Below are positions 61,891-64,000 of a DNA stretch of 64,000 nucleotides, piece by piece. Made by a program: the position numbers and the translations under genes. How positions within the stretch are numbered: position 1 is the first letter of the stretch; every line of letters starts with the position of its first letter. The DNA comes from Flavobacteriales bacterium (GTDB lineage Bacteria > Bacteroidota > Bacteroidia > Flavobacteriales_F > PHOS-HE28): positions 1,364,001 through 1,428,000 of the forward strand of contig JADJAA010000001.1 in assembly GCA_016704485.1 (NCBI GenBank). Reading direction: 5' to 3'. Under the pieces are notes generated by a model. It searched no databases. It saw only the letters and a program-made list of their open reading frames with translations, and had not been told where the DNA came from.

Positions 61891-63003
61891 ATGCTCACCA
61901 ACGGATCACAGTCGCAACGGATCTTTGGTCTGGATGTTATGCGGGCACTGGCGATCATACAGGTCGCGTACAGCCATTCGCTTGAACTGCTCGGAGCCTA
62001 TTGGCCACCGGATCTTTCAATAAGTTATGTTGATGGTGTGGATCTGTTCTTCGTTCTTAGCGGTTTCCTGGTGGGTGGTATTTTACTGCGCTCGCTGGAA
62101 GAAAATGAACTGCCTTGGTACAAAGCGTTGTTGAATTTTTGGCAACGACGATGGCTTCGTACACTGCCCAATTACTACTTGTTCCTATTCGTGAACATCG
62201 GGTTGGCCTATGCAGGTGTCTCGCGAGGAGTACTTCACACAAATACGTGGGCTTATTTCCTCTTCCTCCAGAATTTCCATGTTCAACTCGGACTCATGTT
62301 CTGGGAGTCCTGGTCATTGGCAGTTGAAGAATGGTTCTACTTGCTTTTCCCGATCGCTGTGCATGGTGTGTTGCGGTTGATCAAACTGCCTATACGCTAT
62401 GCATTCTTGTTGGCGACAATGGTCATGATCATACTTCCCACGGTGATCCGCTTTTCGTACATCGATGGGATCGAATCACTCTTCCAGCAGGATCTGATCA
62501 TCCGCAAGTTGGTCGTGAATCGTTTGGACATGATCGGCTTTGGTGTGCTTGCTGCGTGGTTCCATCACTACTACAGAGAAGCATGGAGTAAGTTGAAGTG
62601 GTTCGCTTTCATAGTGGGTGTGCTTGGCTATTGGCTCGCAACAATACCGTGGAGCATGACCAATGTCGGCTACTTGTCCACATGGTATTTCACGTTCATC
62701 AGCATTGCATTGGCCATGACATTGCCCGTTCTTTCTTCGTGGTATTCAACCGCGAAGTTTACCAAGCCCGTTGAGTTCCTGAGTACCATCAGCTATGCAC
62801 TTTACCTCGTGCACTTGCCGCTGCGCTACTTCTTCTTGGACGCAGCTGAAGGACTTTCAAAGTCGGAAACAGTTCTTCTTTACGCTGGTTTCTGGGCGAC
62901 TTCCATCTTTGCCGCAGCAGCAATCTACCGCTGGTATGAATTGCCTTTTATGCGGTTGCGGGGAAAGGTCACGGAGCTGTTGGTAGGTCGAAGTGCTCGA
63001 TAG
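61891..63003 (+). CDS. Acyltransferase family 3 (OafA/NodX-like) membrane protein
   Basis: A 370-residue integral membrane acyltransferase with about ten hydrophobic spans. The N-terminal GLDVMRALAIIQVAYSH (catalytic His) and GVDLFFVLSGFLVGGI, plus the SWSLAVEEWFYLLFP motif, are the family signature. It O-acylates extracellular or lipid-linked sugars. The context after an MsbA-like exporter suggests a cell-surface glycan or lipid target. Length normal. Confidence 0.93.
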   Translation: MLTNGSQSQRIFGLDVMRALAIIQVAYSHSLELLGAYWPPDLSISYVDGVDLFFVLSGFLVGGILLRSLEENELPWYKALLNFWQRRWLRTLPNYYLFLFVNIGLAYAGVSRGVLHTNTWAYFLFLQNFHVQLGLMFWESWSLAVEEWFYLLFPIAVHGVLRLIKLPIRYAFLLATMVMIILPTVIRFSYIDGIESLFQQDLIIRKLVVNRLDMIGFGVLAAWFHHYYREAWSKLKWFAFIVGVLGYWLATIPWSMTNVGYLSTWYFTFISIALAMTLPVLSSWYSTAKFTKPVEFLSTISYALYLVHLPLRYFFLDAAEGLSKSETVLLYAGFWATSIFAAAAIYRWYELPFMRLRGKVTELLVGRSAR

Positions 63004-63119
63004 GGATCCGTATTATTTTCCATTCCCTGGCCTACGGAACCGTTGCTCAGATCAGTTCGATTGAACGTGTAAAGTGGTTCTCGATCCGGGTTACTTTGGC
63101 ACAACCCTAATGTACTATC

Positions 63120-64000
63120 ATGAGGTATAAGCGAAGACTGGTTCTAACGATCTTCAGTTGCATGTTGATGGGTCTGCTTTGCGCTGAGCCTTGTCACACG
63201 ATCGCATCTGGAAATTGGAACGATCCAGCAGTTTGGGATTGTGGTTGTGATCCGGTACTGTGTGATACGCTCTATGTCGAACACGACCTCCTAACAACTG
63301 ATCCAGTGGTGTACATCGACGCCGCTTATCTACGGATCGAAGCGAGCGGATCATTAACGGGTTCATCTGAAGTGAATATTACCTCAACAGTGGATAATTT
63401 CGGCCTCATTGATGAATCATGGCTGGATTTCTTTACTCAAGGCTATATGCGCAATACGGGAGTTCTTGTAGCCGATTTTTTTATCATGTCGAAAGATTCG
63501 TGCGTCAATTACGGTACGTTTACAGTGAACGATACGATCATTAATGGATTCGGAAGTAGTTTTTATAATTATGCACTGATGGAAGTTGCTGTTTTTGGTA
63601 ACCTCGGATTCTTCGATAATGTAAGTGTCGGCTCCTCATTGACAGCTCAATATATTGAGGGTAGATCATTGGCTAATTATGGTACGATCTATGTCTCGGG
63701 AGCAATTAGACTTTCCTCCATTATTGAAAATACAGGCAGTATCGTTACCGCTACTTTACAAGTAAGTACTGGTCTCGAAACACACGGGACCATCACTTGT
63801 TCAGACTCTTTGATAACTGGATTGCCGGGGTTAGGTTCGGCGGAAATATCTAAAATATTCGGAGGGGCGTTAGTTGAAACCAATGTTTTCTTTAATCCAG
63901 AACCATGTAGAGTGTTTGGTAGTGGCACGATGTGTATTTCCGGTGAGTCCACTAACGAAGGAAGCATTGAAGGCACGCTCCGCATCTGCGACACTTCCCC
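63120..64000 (+). CDS. Secreted beta-strand-rich protein, N-terminal part (runs off the window)
   Basis: An open frame of 293 codons with no stop before the window end. Signal peptide with basic start MRYKRR and a hydrophobic core to about LLCAEP; then ASGNWNDPAVWDCGCDP, a motif common at the start of large Bacteroidota surface proteins that continue as right-handed beta-helix or repeat domains. The remaining residues have many short strands with N/G turns, and Asn/Thr-rich composition. A C-terminal sorting domain would be expected but lies outside. The start has no clear ribosome binding site. Confidence 0.75.
   Translation, partial: MRYKRRLVLTIFSCMLMGLLCAEPCHTIASGNWNDPAVWDCGCDPVLCDTLYVEHDLLTTDPVVYIDAAYLRIEASGSLTGSSEVNITSTVDNFGLIDESWLDFFTQGYMRNTGVLVADFFIMSKDSCVNYGTFTVNDTIINGFGSSFYNYALMEVAVFGNLGFFDNVSVGSSLTAQYIEGRSLANYGTIYVSGAIRLSSIIENTGSIVTATLQVSTGLETHGTITCSDSLITGLPGLGSAEISKIFGGALVETNVFFNPEPCRVFGSGTMCISGESTNEGSIEGTLRICDTS

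Overview
The window comes from a member of the Bacteroidota, most likely a Flavobacteriales-type gliding or surface-secreting bacterium. The evidence is: many secreted proteins ending in type IX secretion (T9SS) sorting domains, both type A (about ten) and type B (one giant adhesin); PorP/SprF outer-membrane proteins; a TonB-dependent receptor with a CarboxypepD_reg-like domain; a HU-CCDC81/SPOR protein; a DUF2723 membrane protein; the yicC-gmk-nadD cluster; and recurrent TAnnTTTG or TAnnTTCG -7 promoter elements with weak Shine-Dalgarno signals. The species cannot be named from the sequence alone.

Layout. 1-11640: a surface-adhesin locus. It holds the 3' end of one PorP/SprF gene, a 2691-residue repeat adhesin with a type B sorting domain, a second PorP/SprF gene translationally coupled to it (ATGA overlap), and an OmpA/TPR/PD40 protein, probably one secretion and surface-anchoring operon. 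11645-15720: polysaccharide deacetylase and DUF2723 membrane protein. 15849-16260: tRNA-Gln followed by a tandem array of about 102 bp repeats carrying tRNA-tail and terminator copies. 16279-21933: two tandem M43 pappalysin-like secreted metalloproteases and a cystathionine gamma-synthase/lyase.

22050-30373: the accessory island and the most unusual part. It is bracketed by 43 bp near-identical direct repeats. It holds a RAYT (REP-associated tyrosine transposase), a 5'-truncated IS3-type transposase, a second RAYT 5' fragment, five copies of a GC-rich palindromic repeat whose right end repeatedly abuts truncated genes, and two related modules of secreted beta-propeller and small secreted proteins chained by ATGA overlaps. 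The two modules are mosaic: blocks of 431 bp and 223 bp look identical while the rest has diverged, which suggests gene conversion. Short REP-like palindromes sit in frame inside coding regions.

30369-43133: EamA transporter, yicC-gmk-nadD, udk, two small conserved-looking ORFs, PPK2, recJ, a heme-motif/copper-monooxygenase-like T9SS protein, tadA, bacilliredoxin, an Omp28-like protein and another T9SS protein. 43321-55819: gdhA, dprA, TonB receptor, kdsB, HU-CCDC81/SPOR protein, small cytoplasmic and periplasmic proteins, bcp, acyl-CoA thioesterase, heptosyltransferase-like GT9, TatD nuclease and asparaginase. 55867-56061: tRNA-Ser followed at its CCA end by a large nested palindrome. 56238-64000: dusB, LolE/FtsX-like permease, methyltransferase, rbfA, MsbA-like ABC exporter, acyltransferase 3, and the start of a secreted protein that runs off the window.

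The core genes look like ordinary housekeeping. The new biology, if any, lies in the 22-30 kb island and in the two tRNA-associated repeat structures. Function calls rest on motif recognition by eye; no database search was run.
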